Assembly (NCBI RefSeq): GCF_963576675.1 | Contig: NC_088918.1 | Coordinates: 64,497,001 to 64,561,000 of the forward strand | DNA from: Euphorbia lathyris | Lineage: Eukaryota > Streptophyta > Magnoliopsida > Malpighiales > Euphorbiaceae | Direction of reading: 5' to 3' | Length of the DNA stretch: 64,000 nucleotides | In this document: piece by piece, positions 12,684-24,905 of the stretch | Layout of the letters: the number at the start of each line of letters is the position of its first letter | How positions within the stretch are numbered: position 1 is the first letter of the stretch | Notes under the pieces: model-generated | The model's database searches: none | Told to the model about the DNA's origin: nothing | Seen by the model: the letters and a program-made list of their open reading frames with translations, nothing else | Translations under genes and position numbers: made by a program

Positions 12684-13186
12684 ATTCCAGCTCTTAATAT
12701 AGATTCATGTTGAGTGAATTAACATGCTGAATGAACTATGCTATTATTTACTGAGTGAATAGATGTATGCTGAGTGTTTAATGCTAAATAAATGAATATC
12801 ACATACTGAGCAAATATGCGCACTGAGTAGTTATCTCAAACTGAGCAACCAACTACTTAAACCACTCGTTTGTATAAAATTGACTACTCAGAATATAGAA
12901 CGTTTAGAATTCTAAACGCTGAGTACAAGATCCGTTGCATTTAATGCTAAAGCATGCGAATAGCCACCTAGGATGACGTATGCGCCGAATGTGTCATAAA
13001 TGCCAGGATCATTGTCGGTTGACAATCCCAAGGCAAAACTGACATATGGATTCGATAAGATCCACCTTTCACAGCTATAAATAATGGGCAAATCCCCATT
13101 TTTATCTCTTTACACTTACCGAATTCTCTGGCATAAGCACTTTCTCTCTAAAAACTCTAAAAACTTCCAAATCCCTCTCTGAAACT
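12684..13186 (+). other. SIRE spacer between pol and 3' ORF (copy 1)
   Basis: About 500 bp without a protein-like frame. It is strikingly rich in CTGAG/CTCAG pentamers (around nine between 12700 and 12930). Near 13080 a short TATAAATAATGGG stretch precedes a CT-rich leader just before the 3' ORF ATG. The equivalent spacer in copy 3 (49399-49879) has the same layout. Confidence 0.6.
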
Positions 13187-15915
13187 ATGACTAAGGTTTC
13201 CGTGAACATCTCTGGTGCCGGTCACCCTAAGACCAGTTCCGATGAACCTTCCAGGCATTCTACACCGCTTGAAACGACTAAGGCCACTACACCGAGCAAA
13301 GGAAAAGCTGGCCAAGCCACCTCCTCTAAAGGAAAGCCGACCAAAGTCAGAACCTATACTAAGGTCTTCGAAGACGTTAGAGAGTGCAAGATAGACTTCT
13401 CAAGATGGTTTTCTGAGGCTTTCGTAACAACCGAGCAACCATTCTGTGAATGGATATCGAAGAATGGCTGGACCGAGCTATTCTCAATCAGAGATCCAAC
13501 TTACCATGACTTAGTAAGGGAATTCTACCATAATCTGCGGGTTACTGACGATAACCAGGACTATCTAGTAACTGTGGTAAAAGAGAAAACAATCTTTATC
13601 AACCCTACCTACCTTGCCAACTTACTGAAATTAAAGAATGAAGGGACAAAACTAAGGAGAACTGGTGATCATGAAGGAACTGGGTACGTAGCCACCTTCT
13701 ACAAGGCCCCTGGCCATTATGGAGAAATCTCCAGTTCCTCAATGGGCCAGCACCAAAAGATGGCACACTACCTGCTGACCAATTATATCTTCCTAAAGAT
13801 AAATTTCACCAGCTCAGCCACAAACTTCGAGTAATGCGTCATATGGCATATGCTGACCTACAAGCCCATCAATATGCTAGTTTTCTTAATTGCTGGCTTC
13901 CAAAGGAGCACTGGAACTCTTAGGCTGGGCTCACTCATAACCAGAATCCTCATTGACCATCAGATTGACCTATTCGAGGAAACTGAGGCCCAAGGCTCTG
14001 AGATAACAGCTGCTGCGCTGCGTGCCTTGAAGTTTGACCAACCGGTTAAGAAAGCCAAAGGTGGTGATCAGCCTGCTGAGGAGACTGTCCCAAAGAAGGG
14101 AAAAAGAACAAAGGCTCTAGCTGCCCGCAAAAGGAAAGCTGTTGGGACTCCTTCGAAAAATGCTGAGTCGCCAGCCAAGAAGCTGAAGTCAGCAGCTCAA
14201 AAAGGTCAGGAGAGACCTAAGTCAGCTCATAAGAGAAGCAGGCAAGATGAGCCTGATACAGAAGAGAGAACGGATGCTGATGAGCAACCTTTGAAAAAGA
14301 AGAAGTCTTCAAAGCTGACCCCTATTGATGCTATCCCCACTGACTTCATTAATCCTAGTGACTCTCACTTCACACAATGTCAGGGAACTGAAACTGAGCA
14401 TCAAGAAGATGATGTACAACTGGATGATCAGTTCATCACACAGGTTGAAGAAGAGCTAGAAGAAGACGAAGGGAATGATCAACATGAGGAAGAAGAAAGT
14501 GGTCAGGATGACACTGAGGAGACAACCAGTTATGAGAAGCTGGTGACCCAACTAATACTGAGTTGGCTGCAGATGAAGAACACGAACAAGCTGACCAGCT
14601 CAATGCTGATCAAGAAGAGACTTCTCCTCCTCACTCAGTAGAGTCTATCCCGGCTGACCCTACACCTCCTGTAGAAGAAGACTAGTAAAGGCAAGTCAGA
14701 CAACTATCATTGACCTTCTTGTTCAGAAGCCGACCAAAGATCCTTCTTCGCTTAAGCTAAAGTTTTTCAGTAAACAAACTCCTTCTTCTCAACCAGCTTC
14801 TCTTGAAAAGCAAGCCTCTGTTTCTTCACTAAAGGAACAAGCTGACTTGAATGCTTCTACCAACTCTACAAGCCAAACCGAGCAAGTTCTCGTCAATACT
14901 GCTGATCCAAGCACTATGCTGACTCAGGACATTCCTGCCCCTATCAGCACTGAAACCATCCAGATTACCTCTTCACCAACAATCATTCATGCCGATCAAT
15001 CATCTCTCTAAGAGAAACAAGTGCAGATTGAAAACCCCCTTCCAGTCACTGACCATGTCGTCCCTGAGAAAAATCCCACTCCTCCATCAACTGGTCACAC
15101 TAAGGAAACTAGGCAACCTAATGAAGGATCACTCAGCTATCTGCATGCCACCGAGTCTGGTAGACAACTAATCAACTCGGTGCAGTCATTAATCAAGGAT
15201 CTTCATCAAAATGCTGAACCTACTGCTGGGTCTACCAACAATGCACCAACTCAGCTGTCCCAAGTCTCTCCGCTTTTAAATGAAGTTAAAGGACTGAAGG
15301 ATATGCTAAGTGATATGATCTCAATTCAATCACATCAGCCCAAGCAGGACTCCATAACGAAGCTGGCTGAGCTCCAACTGACAATGGTTCAACATCTTAA
15401 CGCTCTTCAAGGACAATTCCAGACCTTGTCAGGTGCGAACACTCAATATGCAACTTCTGATGAAGTTAAGATGCTCTTTGCCAGCTTCACATTGAGTAAA
15501 CCAAGACCAACCATCAGCTGGCTTCCTACTCTCAATGCTCGGTGGAGCAAATTAGCGAAGCAATTCGTTTGTTGAACTTGAATAAGCAAGAGATGGACAC
15601 TGACCAAATGAAGCAGAATGAGATACTGGTCACTACCCAAAAGACCTTCACCCATGCGCGTCATAACAATATCCAGCGTCAATATTATGACTCAGCCCTG
15701 CTGAAGACATTTCATCAAGTTTTTGCTGCACTGTCAGATACAATTACTGGGGTGGGTAAGTCTCAAGCCTACATACTGAGCCTGCTCAGTGCCGCCGAAC
15801 TAGGAATACCTAAAGAGGTATTGGATAAAGGCATTATTGTCTTCGACGGCATCAATGAAAGTGCCGACAAGCTTAAGGAGCTGTCCGCTGTACTGACCAC
15901 CGCGGTCCAATGAGT
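13187..15915 (+). pseudogene. SIRE copy 1 3' accessory (env-like position) ORF, broken and truncated
   Basis: The extra gene that Sireviruses carry after pol; function unproven. The start at 13187 (MTKVSVNISGAGH) is shared with copy 3. N-terminal domain: ISKNGWTELFS..., LVREFYHNL, and a KTIFINPTYLANLL block resembling the putative plant transposon protein family. Then a Lys/Arg-rich stretch (RKRKAVGTPSK, KKLKSA), acidic runs (EEDEGNDQHEEEE), a Gln/Ser/Thr-rich linker and heptad-like helices (LTMVQHLNALQGQFQTL). Breaks: TAA at 13832, stop at 14639, frameshifts before 15021 and 15542. The C terminus is replaced after LKELSAVLTTAVQ by copia-B sequence, so the hydrophobic end seen in copy 3 is missing. 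Confidence 0.82.
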
Positions 15916-16573
15916 TAGTATGTCATCTATATACAATACTAGGAAAGTGGGTATGATCTCACTGAATTTCACATACGCATAGGGTTCATTAGGATTCTGC
16001 ATGAATCTGTTTGAAATGCCACTTATAGCCTATCGTTTTAACACACGGAGGTGGATCCACTAAGTTCTACACTTGGTTATCACGTATAGACTACATCTCA
16101 GCCTTCATGGCTTTATGCCATTGATCTGAATATGGGCTTTCAATAGGATCCTGATAAGTTTTGGGCTCCTCCTGGTCAATGACCATAAAGTCCTTATCAT
16201 CGGTTATGATTGAGTTGTACTTCTCCAACTCATGATGTGTCCTATCTGACCCTCTAGGTTCCTGCACTGGTTCAGCCTCCTCAATTTTTAGAGGACCTGA
16301 ATCAGTTCCCAAAACATCCTCAGCATCTACTATACGAGTTTGTGAGTCTTGAATCTCAACAAGTTCAACATTGCTCCAATTGTGTTCTTTGGAAAGGAGT
16401 TCCTTCTCCAAAAAGACTGCATACATAGCCACTTATGTTTATTCTCTACTGGATTGTAGAAGTAATAACCCTTTGTTTCCTTAGGGTAACCCCAAATCCT
16501 CATTAAGGAAACGTTGGGATTTCGGCCCGTCCATAATTCATATGGTGTTCCTTCAACTATCGTGCTTAGTGTA
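15916..16573 (-). pseudogene. copia-B RT/integrase-tail fragment (unit 2 copy)
   Basis: Second copy of 5756-6413 with only scattered single-base differences. It keeps the RT motif FLVLYIDDIL at about 15917-15946, the linker, and GTPYELWTGRNPNV next to the LTR. The junction with the SIRE 3' ORF at about 15915 is identical to that at 5755. It ends in GTGTA (16569-16573). Confidence 0.87.
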
Positions 16574-17913
16574 TGTTGAAACACCTTTCCACATGATTTT
16601 GATTTGACAAAATTATTTAAGTACAATTAAATATATTCTAAACACATTAAGTTTAAATGCTTTGATTTATTACACTAATGTGTTTGTTCAATGTTGATTT
16701 AAATTGTTTATAAGACATAAAGACTAAAAGGCTTAAAGCCCAATACGGAAGTCAAAGCCCAAGTCAAACAGATCAAGACCACTCGGCTCGCGTATGCAAA
16801 ACGCTGCCGTTATGTACAAAACGCAACTCAGCAGAAGAAGGATCGAGAAGACCTTCGTTGAACAACTTCTGAACGAAGCCGCTGAGTTGTATCGACAAAG
16901 AGTACAAGACAGCAGCTGAGCAAGAACAACTTCCAGACAAAGTATTTCTACTTTGGGTAAAATTCAGAAGACATAGAAAGTTGTCTAGTTGACCTTACCA
17001 TAAATGGAGAGACATTTTGCTGGACTGACTAAAAGCTGCTCAGCACTGACCGAAGACAGAAGATACTTGAATCTGATTGGCCGAGAGCACTGAGCAGGAC
17101 TGAGTGACAACGACAGGAAGCCGTTTTCCTCTAACGGTTATTTCGAAATTTGAAATGACTGATGCCTCAGACGTCTCTATAAATAGGGCCTTTCAGTGCT
17201 TCATTGAATACAGAACTTTATCAAGCCATTACGCTGACCAAAATTCTACTCAAAGTTCTGTGAGAAAAAGCAAAGAAAATTCTTACACCAAATTCTATAT
17301 CTTTCATGTAAAAGTCTAGAGTGATTATTCAATCATCTAAGGGGTCTTAGCAATTGTTGTTTAGGACAAATCTTTATCATTTCTAGAGATTAGAAAGGAG
17401 AGGCTGAGTACTCGGTTATAGTACTCAGCAAGAGATTAGGAGTGAGTAGAGGTATAGAGGAAGGTACTCTTGTTATACTCAGCTTCTAAGTTGTTAAAGG
17501 TTTGATGCTCTACCATTAAAGAGCTCAGTAGAGAATTCGAAAACTCGGAACGTGTTCCGGGGACAGGACGTAGGCTTAGAGGCCGAACCTGGATAAATCT
17601 GCTGAGTAACATCTTTCTAACCTTAAACTCCTTAATATATATATTGCTTGCTTAAACAAAACTGACCAAGTAAAGAGGTCACGCTGAGTTGTATACATTG
17701 AGTATCTGAGTTCATGAATAGACTCAAGTGTTATCTCCTGACTCAAAGAAAGAAGCTGACTTAGTCACCAGTTGACTAAGCTAGTGTCTTAATTTACTCA
17801 GCGCGCTGTGTAATCCTTTTCAAAGAAACAGAAGTTAACCTTAACATACTAAAATTTTAAATAGTTCCTATCCCCCTATTGGAACTAACTTGTTACGTTA
17901 TAAGGGAACAACA
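16574..17913 (+). repeat. SIRE LTR 2
   Basis: 1,340-bp LTR, close to 6414-7755 at an offset of 10,160 bp. It ends AACAACA rather than ACCAACA. No polypurine tract precedes it and no primer site follows; copia-B integrase begins straight after GTGTA. It is best read as an LTR left by recombination. Confidence 0.92.
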
Positions 17914-17918
17914 GTGTA
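17914..17918. repeat. target-site duplication GTGTA (right)
   Basis: Partner of 6409-6413. The copia-B integrase resumes on the minus strand immediately after it. Confidence 0.85.
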
Positions 17919-18725
17919 TTGTTAAGTAGGTGAGCATTAGTTTCCAAAGCAAATCCCCAAAAAGAGATAGGGAAAGAATCGTGGCTCATCATTGAGCGGA
18001 CCATGTCGAGTAGGGTCTTATTCCTCCTTTCGGACACTCCATTCCATTAGGGTGTCCCAGGAGGAGTGAGTTGGGATACAATCCCACACTCTCTCAAGAA
18101 TGAGACAAACTCTTGGCTCAAGTATTCACCCCTTCTATCAGACCGGATCGCTTTTATTTTCTTGCCAAGTTGATTTTCTACTTCGTTCTTAAAGTCTTTG
18201 AATCTCATAAGAGTTTCAGATTTATGCTTCATTAGATACACATACCCATATCGACTATAGCCATCCATGAAGATAACGAAGTACAGAAAACCAAATCTAG
18301 CATTGGTGCTCATTGGACCTCATACATTTGAGTGTGTCAGCTCCAATAGCTTTGTGGCCCTTACACCAGTGTTGGTGAAAGGTTCCTTTGTCATCTTCCC
18401 TCTTAAACAAGATTCGCACGCGTCATAAGACTGCATAAATGACCCTAGCGCTCCACTGGAGTGAAGCCTAGTTATGCGTTTCTCATTTATATGCCAAGAT
18501 GACAGTGCAAATATATGTAGAATTTAGTTCATTAATTTTAATCCTTTTAGCGTTTATGTTATGGATTGATTCATTGTGTTTTAGATCAAGGATATGCAAG
18601 TCATTTTCTAGAAATGCGGTTCCATATACAATATGGCCACAATGTATAGAAATTCTACCGTGTCCAACATTAAAATTAAAAACATAAATATCTAACCTAG
18701 AAATCGAGATGATATTCTTACACAT
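17914..18725 (-). pseudogene. copia-B integrase and GAG-pre-integrase, broken
   Basis: Minus-strand integrase of the copia element that hosts SIRE copy 1. Readable parts: GFLYFVIFMDGYSRYGYVYLMKHKSE, IRSDRRGEYLSQEF (second Asp), NGVSERRNKTLLDMVRSMM (Glu) and FWGFALETNAHLLNNTL, which stops exactly at the insertion. Stops lie near 18050 and 18330. The upstream zinc-binding part (NSTYICTVILAYK) has lost the usual WHxRLGH motif. The C-terminal continuation is at 5756-6413. Confidence 0.82.
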
Positions 18726-19314
18726 TGCATGTACAAAAGAACAATCTCTAAGTTCTAAACTAAACTAGTAGGCATCTATAAAGAATAATCTCTGATCTCC
18801 AATGCCTCTATATGAGCACCATTGCCGATTCGGAGATCCACTTCACTAGATCCCAACAACCTCCTATTTCTTGGTCCCTACACATTTGAACAAATGTGAG
18901 TACCACATCCATTATCTAAAACCCAAGATGTAGAAATAGCCAGATTTATCTCAACAACATAAATACCAGAACCAGAACCTTGACCCTTATCTTTCTCTAT
19001 TAGCTTTAGACACGCGTTCTTCCAGTGTCCCTTCTCATTAAACTCATGGAAGATATCATCTACCGAGGCCAATGAACCCTTAGGAGCTGCTAGCTTCCTT
19101 GTCTTTGACTTGGCCTTTTAGGTCTTTGCCTTGGACTTGGCCTTTCCCACAGGCATATTGCCTTCGTTAGCTGGTAAGGTAGTAGTCAATACATATTCCT
19201 TTGACTTATGTCTATGAACTATTTGCAAGTTCCTAGACCAGTCAAGGAAATTAGTCCCTAAAAGTTTTCCTTTTCCAGGAATGGTCTGAGTGAGTTGTTG
19301 CCTGTTGCAGACAT
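18726..19314 (-). pseudogene. copia-B gag-protease remnant with internal gag deletion
   Basis: The likely ATG is at 19314 (MSATGNNSLRPFLEKENF), followed by a stop and TNFLDWSRNLQIV, the usual start of plant copia Gag. The next part is already the Lys-rich region and a ruined zinc knuckle (FNEKGHWKNACL, first two Cys missing). The protease follows (WVLDNGCGTHICS, with Asn where DTG/DSG is usual). Several hundred bases of central gag are missing, with a further stop near 19120. Confidence 0.75.
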
Positions 19315-20927
19315 TTAATTTTCTTTTCGTGTAACTTTGATGTGGAGTTTTATCTACGTGGAAAAATTAAAATGTGAGTTATAATAAAGGGCTTAAGCTA
19401 AAGATCAAATTATAATAATCTTTATTTGGCTGTCTTGACCAAGATCCACAACCCATCAACAATAAGTCAGACTAGGGCCCGCCACCAACCATTAACGATT
19501 TGGTAGCATAAACTATCCAATCCTCCATGAGAACTCTTGGTTTGATGGGCTTTATGAGACTTAGCCCATCTATGCTTAGGGCCTGCTCTGAGCTAATGCT
19601 ACCTATGTTGAGTTAAACCACCACACACGTGTTAGCCATACCAAAGTATCTTAACGCTCGATGGCCCACTAATTACTATAGTATACTCGGCTAAACTCGA
19701 CGCACGCCATAACTCTACTTGGGAGGAAGAGGTGTGAATCTGGAAAGCACTTTTAAGTGACTCAATATTTTATTATCCAGATTAATTAAGTGATACAACT
19801 TTAAAATTTAATTATCGTGGGTGATTATCAGGTGATCGATGCTGCTTATATTTCATGTTATACTAAGTAATTATAAAGGAAAACTAAACATAGAGACTCT
19901 ATGGGCCTTTCAATACATCCTAGTGAAACTAGATCAACTACTAATCTTCACGGGCTTGCTTCAAGTCTCCTTGGGCTCCCATCATGTGCTTGGGCCATCT
20001 GGGCTTCTTCATGATCAATTACAATTTTCTAAATAAAACCTATTCTAAAATTACATTGTTAAAAGAATGGCACGCATGCCATATTTCTCAAAATAAGTAA
20101 ATTACATACTGATTTTAATTTAGGACCGATAAAACTCTAATAATATAATGCATGATCATGACATTTTAAAATCATATAAGTAAGTTAAATTGAGTTACTT
20201 AGGGTAAAATCGTCAATTTTACCATACGTGACTAAGATCCATAAAGGCACAAATGGTTAACATCCATATTGAAAAATTACAATTTTGCTCCCACTGAATT
20301 TTAGGACCGTCACAAATAAAAAATTTAGCCCTCCCAATTTAACCGGTGTCACAATATATTAGGCTAATTTCACAAATTAATCATATTTAATTTTCAATCC
20401 AAATTATCAATTAAATTAAATTAAATTAAATATGCATGCTAATCCAAAAACATTTTAATACCAATTAATTTTCTTCAAAACATGTTTAATAAATTAAACG
20501 GTATTAGGACTCTGATATTATTAAAATACCCGAGAAATTTTTTAAAACATAACATTAGTCCCATATAATCCAAAATCTTAACAAAAAAATTGGACTCACA
20601 CGGACCTGGGACAGCAGCAGTGCCGCTGTCTGCCCAACAGTCGTGGGGCTGCTGTTCATGGACAGCAGTCCCGCGACTGATGTTCCGTGTCTGTTATATT
20701 TTTTGTTTCTTAAGATTAAATTTATATTTTGTAAAAATATTTTAACCGTTTCAAAAATAAATTTCTTCAACAATACAAATCAAAACCAAAACAGAAATAT
20801 AAATATAACTTCCTAAACTAATTACCAAACTTAGAAATTAATTAGGAATTCTAAAAAACGATTTGGAAAAATAATCAAAGACCAAATCATATTAATTTTT
20901 CAATCAATCAAAACAGACTAAACTAAT
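19315..20927 (-). other. copia-B 5' leader, non-coding
   Basis: AT-rich leader between primer site and gag, no convincing protein. It contains an AATTA repeat near 20400 and a GC-rich hairpin at 20638-20679. Confidence 0.5.
20638..20679. repeat. GC-rich inverted repeat in copia-B leader
   Basis: Arm 20638-20655 (CAGTCGTGGGGCTGCTGT) pairs with 20662-20679 (ACAGCAGTCCCGCGACTG) at 16 of 18 positions, around the 6-base loop TCATGG. It stands out in an AT-rich leader. Confidence 0.75.
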
Positions 20928-20939
20928 AGTTTGATACCA
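20928..20939 (-). promoter_or_regulatory. primer binding site of copia-B
   Basis: Minus strand reads TGGTATCAAACT, matching initiator tRNA-Met for the first eight bases only. It lies next to the LTR end at 20941, as in copia-C, and confirms the orientation. Confidence 0.7.
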
Positions 20940-20940
20940 C

Positions 20941-22760
20941 TGTTAGGGATCATAACCAGTTAATCAATTGTAGCACACTGGAATTACGATTTAAAATTTA
21001 TTTATAATCCTTTATTGTTTGATCTTTGTCTGCTAATCATTGATTGAATAAAACCGTTTTGATCCGTTTAAGGATTTAAACATACACATTCCGTCTCTTC
21101 TAGAGACGGCTAAAGAATCCACAAAATATTCGATCTCTAAGCTGAAGTGCATGAACAACTATCGAGCTAGAACTGGTGCTAGTCGAAGAACACGGATTAA
21201 GAATGAATTGAAATGGTGGAGATAATTCCACTTCGCCGAAGTTCCCTACTGTACAAATAAGGGGCCTAAGAGACAAAATCTACCAACAATCTTCCCTTTA
21301 TCCGAACTGGTCTTTCAGTTCTCTAAACGATGATCCGTGCGGTCAGAATAAGGAACAAGGCGTATAGAATCTCTTGTCCAAGAATCACGATGATCCACCA
21401 TTTTGATCTCCGGTTAGAGGCAACTCATTATGGCTGGACGAATTTTTACTTTTGCCAAATGGTGGTGGCCGAATTTTGTTCTTAAAATTAAGTTATTAGT
21501 GTTTCTATATATATCTATATATATATAAAATGTATTCCTAAACCTAATTGGTTTAGGTTTAATTGGTTAATTACAAAACTAATCCAATCATAATCTAATT
21601 ATATAAATAAGTACGAATAGTATTTATTCTATGCAATTAATTACAATTAGATTAAATTTAATTATCATGATTAAATAAAGAAAACTTATTAATAAATTGA
21701 CATATTAGTTTAATTAATTATTCACCAAATGAAATTTATTAATTTACAAATTAACTAATTAAATGCTCAACACCTAAATTCATTAATCAATTACCCTGAT
21801 ACAAAGTATCAATTAATCAATTAATTAACTACCAATTAATTACCTTGACATTTTAGTGCCAATCAGTTAATCAATTTCATCTCTCAAATTATCGTTCTAT
21901 AAGTTCTAACTCAGATGTTCAATGTGCATAATCCTATGTGCATGTCCTTAGTTCTCTGTGTGCACACAACACACACAGTAAGTGGGTTCTAGCAAACCAT
22001 TACTGCCCCCAACTAAGAAAAAGTTTTAGAAATCTAAAGATGTAGAGACCCTATAGTTATCTCTCAATTTCTTTTACTGTTTGATATCGATATTATAAGA
22101 TAAAGGCACGACAGCTATCATCCTCTATGTAGTTTATGATATTTCTTGATCTTAAGTAGATTGATGAATCAGACAACTAAACTACTTATCGGGGCATGTC
22201 CATACACTTCTCAATCTCACTTATCAAGTGACTTGTAATATCATATCACTGTTACATGAGTGGTAATTCCATCACTTCACTATCAATGCCAATGTGTTAA
22301 ACTGCTCACCCAATCATACCTGTATTTGGGATCCTACTACAAACTTGTTACACGTATGTCAAAGTGAATCGGATTCCATATTGATATTATAATGAAATCT
22401 GGTGTGAAGACAATTAGAGACCTACTTAAGAAAAATTATGACATAACCACCATGTAGTTTTCTTAGGCGGATCGATCTAGTCACATGTATGAAACACGTA
22501 CCTATATTCATAACTGACTTAACAAGTAATATGGCTAGTATGAATTACTACCATACAGTCGTCGAATATACAAGTCTGTGGTTCTAATCATTCCTATGAT
22601 AGAATAAACTCGGGATATGGTTTTATGATTGTCAATCAATGGATTCACTATTCATATTATAGCACAAAATATAAATGAACTAGATTAATGTCTTTATTAA
22701 TGTGACACAAATAGTGTATATACACAAATACAAGAACCAATGCTTATGAACTAATGCACA
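20941..22760 (-). repeat. copia-B 5' LTR (right boundary approximate)
   Basis: Starts TGTTAGGGATC next to the primer site. The far end is placed at about 22760 (GCACA) because recognisable copia-D RNase H coding begins just right of it; no second LTR is available to check this. Non-coding, with a TATATA tract near 21510. Confidence 0.6.
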
Positions 22761-23514
22761 CCAATAGTTTCATCCAGAGTATTTAAGCAACACATCTACC
22801 AATAGTAATATATTATACTTCAGTTGTAAAGATAACAACATATTTTACTTTTACTTGACCATGATACAAGAGAATTTCTAAGGAAATGACATGTACTTGA
22901 AGTACTTTTTCTTTCTAATTTACAACATGCATAATCTGTATTATTATATCCAATAAGATTAAAATCACTTCACTTAGTATACCCATTCGAAAATACTTTT
23001 GACTACAGTTAAATGTGAAACTTTTGGATTAGCTTGAAAATGAGTTCATAAGTAGACACTGAAATGAATATTTGGTCTACTAGCAATTAAATAAAGAAGA
23101 GAACTAATCATACCTCTGTATTTCCTAACATTAGCACCTTTTCTATTTTCATCCTTATCCATATCAATGGACAAACTCATAGGTGTTTTTAGCAACTCTA
23201 GAGTTTTCCATCTCATACTTCTTCAATAGTTCCTTAACATACTTCTATTGACTAATAAAAGTACATCGATTTGCTTGTTTAATTTGTAAGCCTAAAAAGA
23301 ATTTTAACTCTCCCATCAAGGACATTTCAAATTCACTATGCATTTTTTTAAAGGACATACACAAGGATTCATTTCTAGACCTGGAAATGATATCATCAAC
23401 ATATATTTGAACAATTAATAAATGCATTTTCACATTTGATAAACATGGCAAGATCAAATTTCCCTCTATGAAAGCTATCTTTGATCAAGAAGGAACTTAA
23501 CATATCATACCAAG
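22761..23514 (-). pseudogene. copia-D RT and RNase H, decayed
   Basis: Minus-strand remnant of a SIRE-related copia. It shows the RT catalytic motif [28 protein letters not shown], then traces of RNase H (ERKSTSG, SLVSW) with many stops. The RT front half (PNTWYDMLSSFLIKDSF) is cut at 23514 by the solo LTR and continues at 25384. Confidence 0.8.
23510..23514. repeat. target-site duplication CCAAG (left)
   Basis: Matches 25384-25388. Removing the LTR and one copy restores the RT reading APRAWYDML of copia-D. Confidence 0.85.
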
Positions 23515-24569
23515 TGTTAGGCGAATTCCGCAAGTGCACGATTCCGCTTGTAGTAATAATAAGATATTGTTCCCACAGAGAACGCTGATTAACTACCATG
23601 ACAGATTTAATTAATAATTTCGTTTTCTCTTGGTTTACAGAGAATAAATTTGATTTGTAAAATAGTTTTGTTTAGAAAGAATGATAATAATACCTAAATT
23701 ATATTTCTTAAGTTTCTATTCTGTGCATAGTCCGGGATACATACAGATTTTGACAAGTTTAAACCCAAAAACACTTTCCAAACTTACTGCAGTTGTATCA
23801 GATAGAAATATCTAATCTAATCTCTCGATCCAGGATTAAATAACTTGGATGCTTTTAGATAAATAATTCTAATTCCTCGACCTATCATAGTGAATTAGAA
23901 TTAAGAATTAAAAACGAAACAAGTGGATCATGTGATACAATTATCCTCTTATGAACTGAATCTCTTATAACTTTATAAAATGATAACTATTCCTATATCT
24001 TGCTTAAATGGATTTTTCTATACTATTCATAGAAACTGTAATAGAATCAGATAATGAACATAAAACAATTTGCATTTTGATTGAATTGGAATTTTGATAA
24101 ACAAGTGTTAGACAAAGTAAATGATTTGTCAAAAAGTAAAGAATACATAGAATAAAGACTGTAACAGATGAGAGTATAGGGGTTGTGAATCCTTTTACTG
24201 TCTCTATAAGGTTTGTCAGGCCTCTATGTGTCTTCTTTTTTGTATCTTGTATCTTGTATCTTGAGGAAGTGTATCTCTCGATCTTGCTTTTTTCAATGTT
24301 GGAAATAGAAGCTTAGAAACTGTAGAATCTTCCTTGTTGTAGTGTACTTTCTGTAACTTTTCTGTATTATTCTTTTTTTTCTCTCTGTATGTCTGTTTTA
24401 TGAGAAGAGTATTCTTTTATAGTGGATGAAGAATCATGTCTCTTCAAGATGATAACTCTTCAAGTGTTGTCATGGAGAGTCATAACCCGTGGTGAAGAAG
24501 GATGATGATTCAGGATGAAAGAGATGTATTTAAACTGAAGAATCATGCCTTTTTGCAGTGCAGATGTCG

Positions 24570-24720
24570 GTCACGAACGAGACAACGGTGTCACGTTCGT
24601 GACTTTGCTTTGCCATACAAAGTTGATGAAACTGTCTGTCACGATCGCGACATATGGTTTTCTGTCTTTGGTGAATTTCGAGCATGATCACGAACGGGAC
24701 TGGGGCGTCACGATCGTGAT
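24570..24720. repeat. paired CpG-rich arms in solo LTR
   Basis: GTCACGAACGAGAC (24570-24583) and GTCACGTTCGTGAC (24590-24603) are inverted copies around 6 bases. ATCACGAACGGGAC (24687-24700) and GTCACGATCGTGAT (24707-24720) repeat the layout. Each pair spans 34 bp with a 20-bp start-to-start distance. A lone arm GTCACGATCGCGAC lies near 24636-24649. Confidence 0.8.
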
Positions 24721-24874
24721 TAGACCTGTCCATGGGCCGGGCCAGTCGAGTTTTTAAGTAAAAATGCTCAACCCAAGCCCAGTCCAGCCCACAATTAATT
24801 TAGGCGGGCTCGGGCCGGGCTAGGCTCGGGCTTAAAAATCAAATCTCGAGCCCAACCCATATAAGCCCACCTAA

Positions 24875-24905
<31 letters not shown>

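Larger units (their letters stand above)
6414..17913 (+). mobile_element. SIRE/Maximus-type copia element, copy 1 (rearranged)
   Basis: LTR (6414-7755), primer site, gag, pol, 3' ORF truncated at about 15915, a 658-bp copia-B piece, then a second LTR (16574-17913). The normal 3' tail and polypurine tract are missing. The copia-B piece before the right LTR is a copy of the left flank including GTGTA, so this is not a simple insertion but part of a 10,160-bp tandem unit. All ORFs are broken. Confidence 0.85.

Noticed and set aside
24502..24757. Small overlapping frames on both strands at the CpG-rich arms of the solo LTR
   Set aside because: Lack of stops is a by-product of GC-rich palindromes; no protein similarity.
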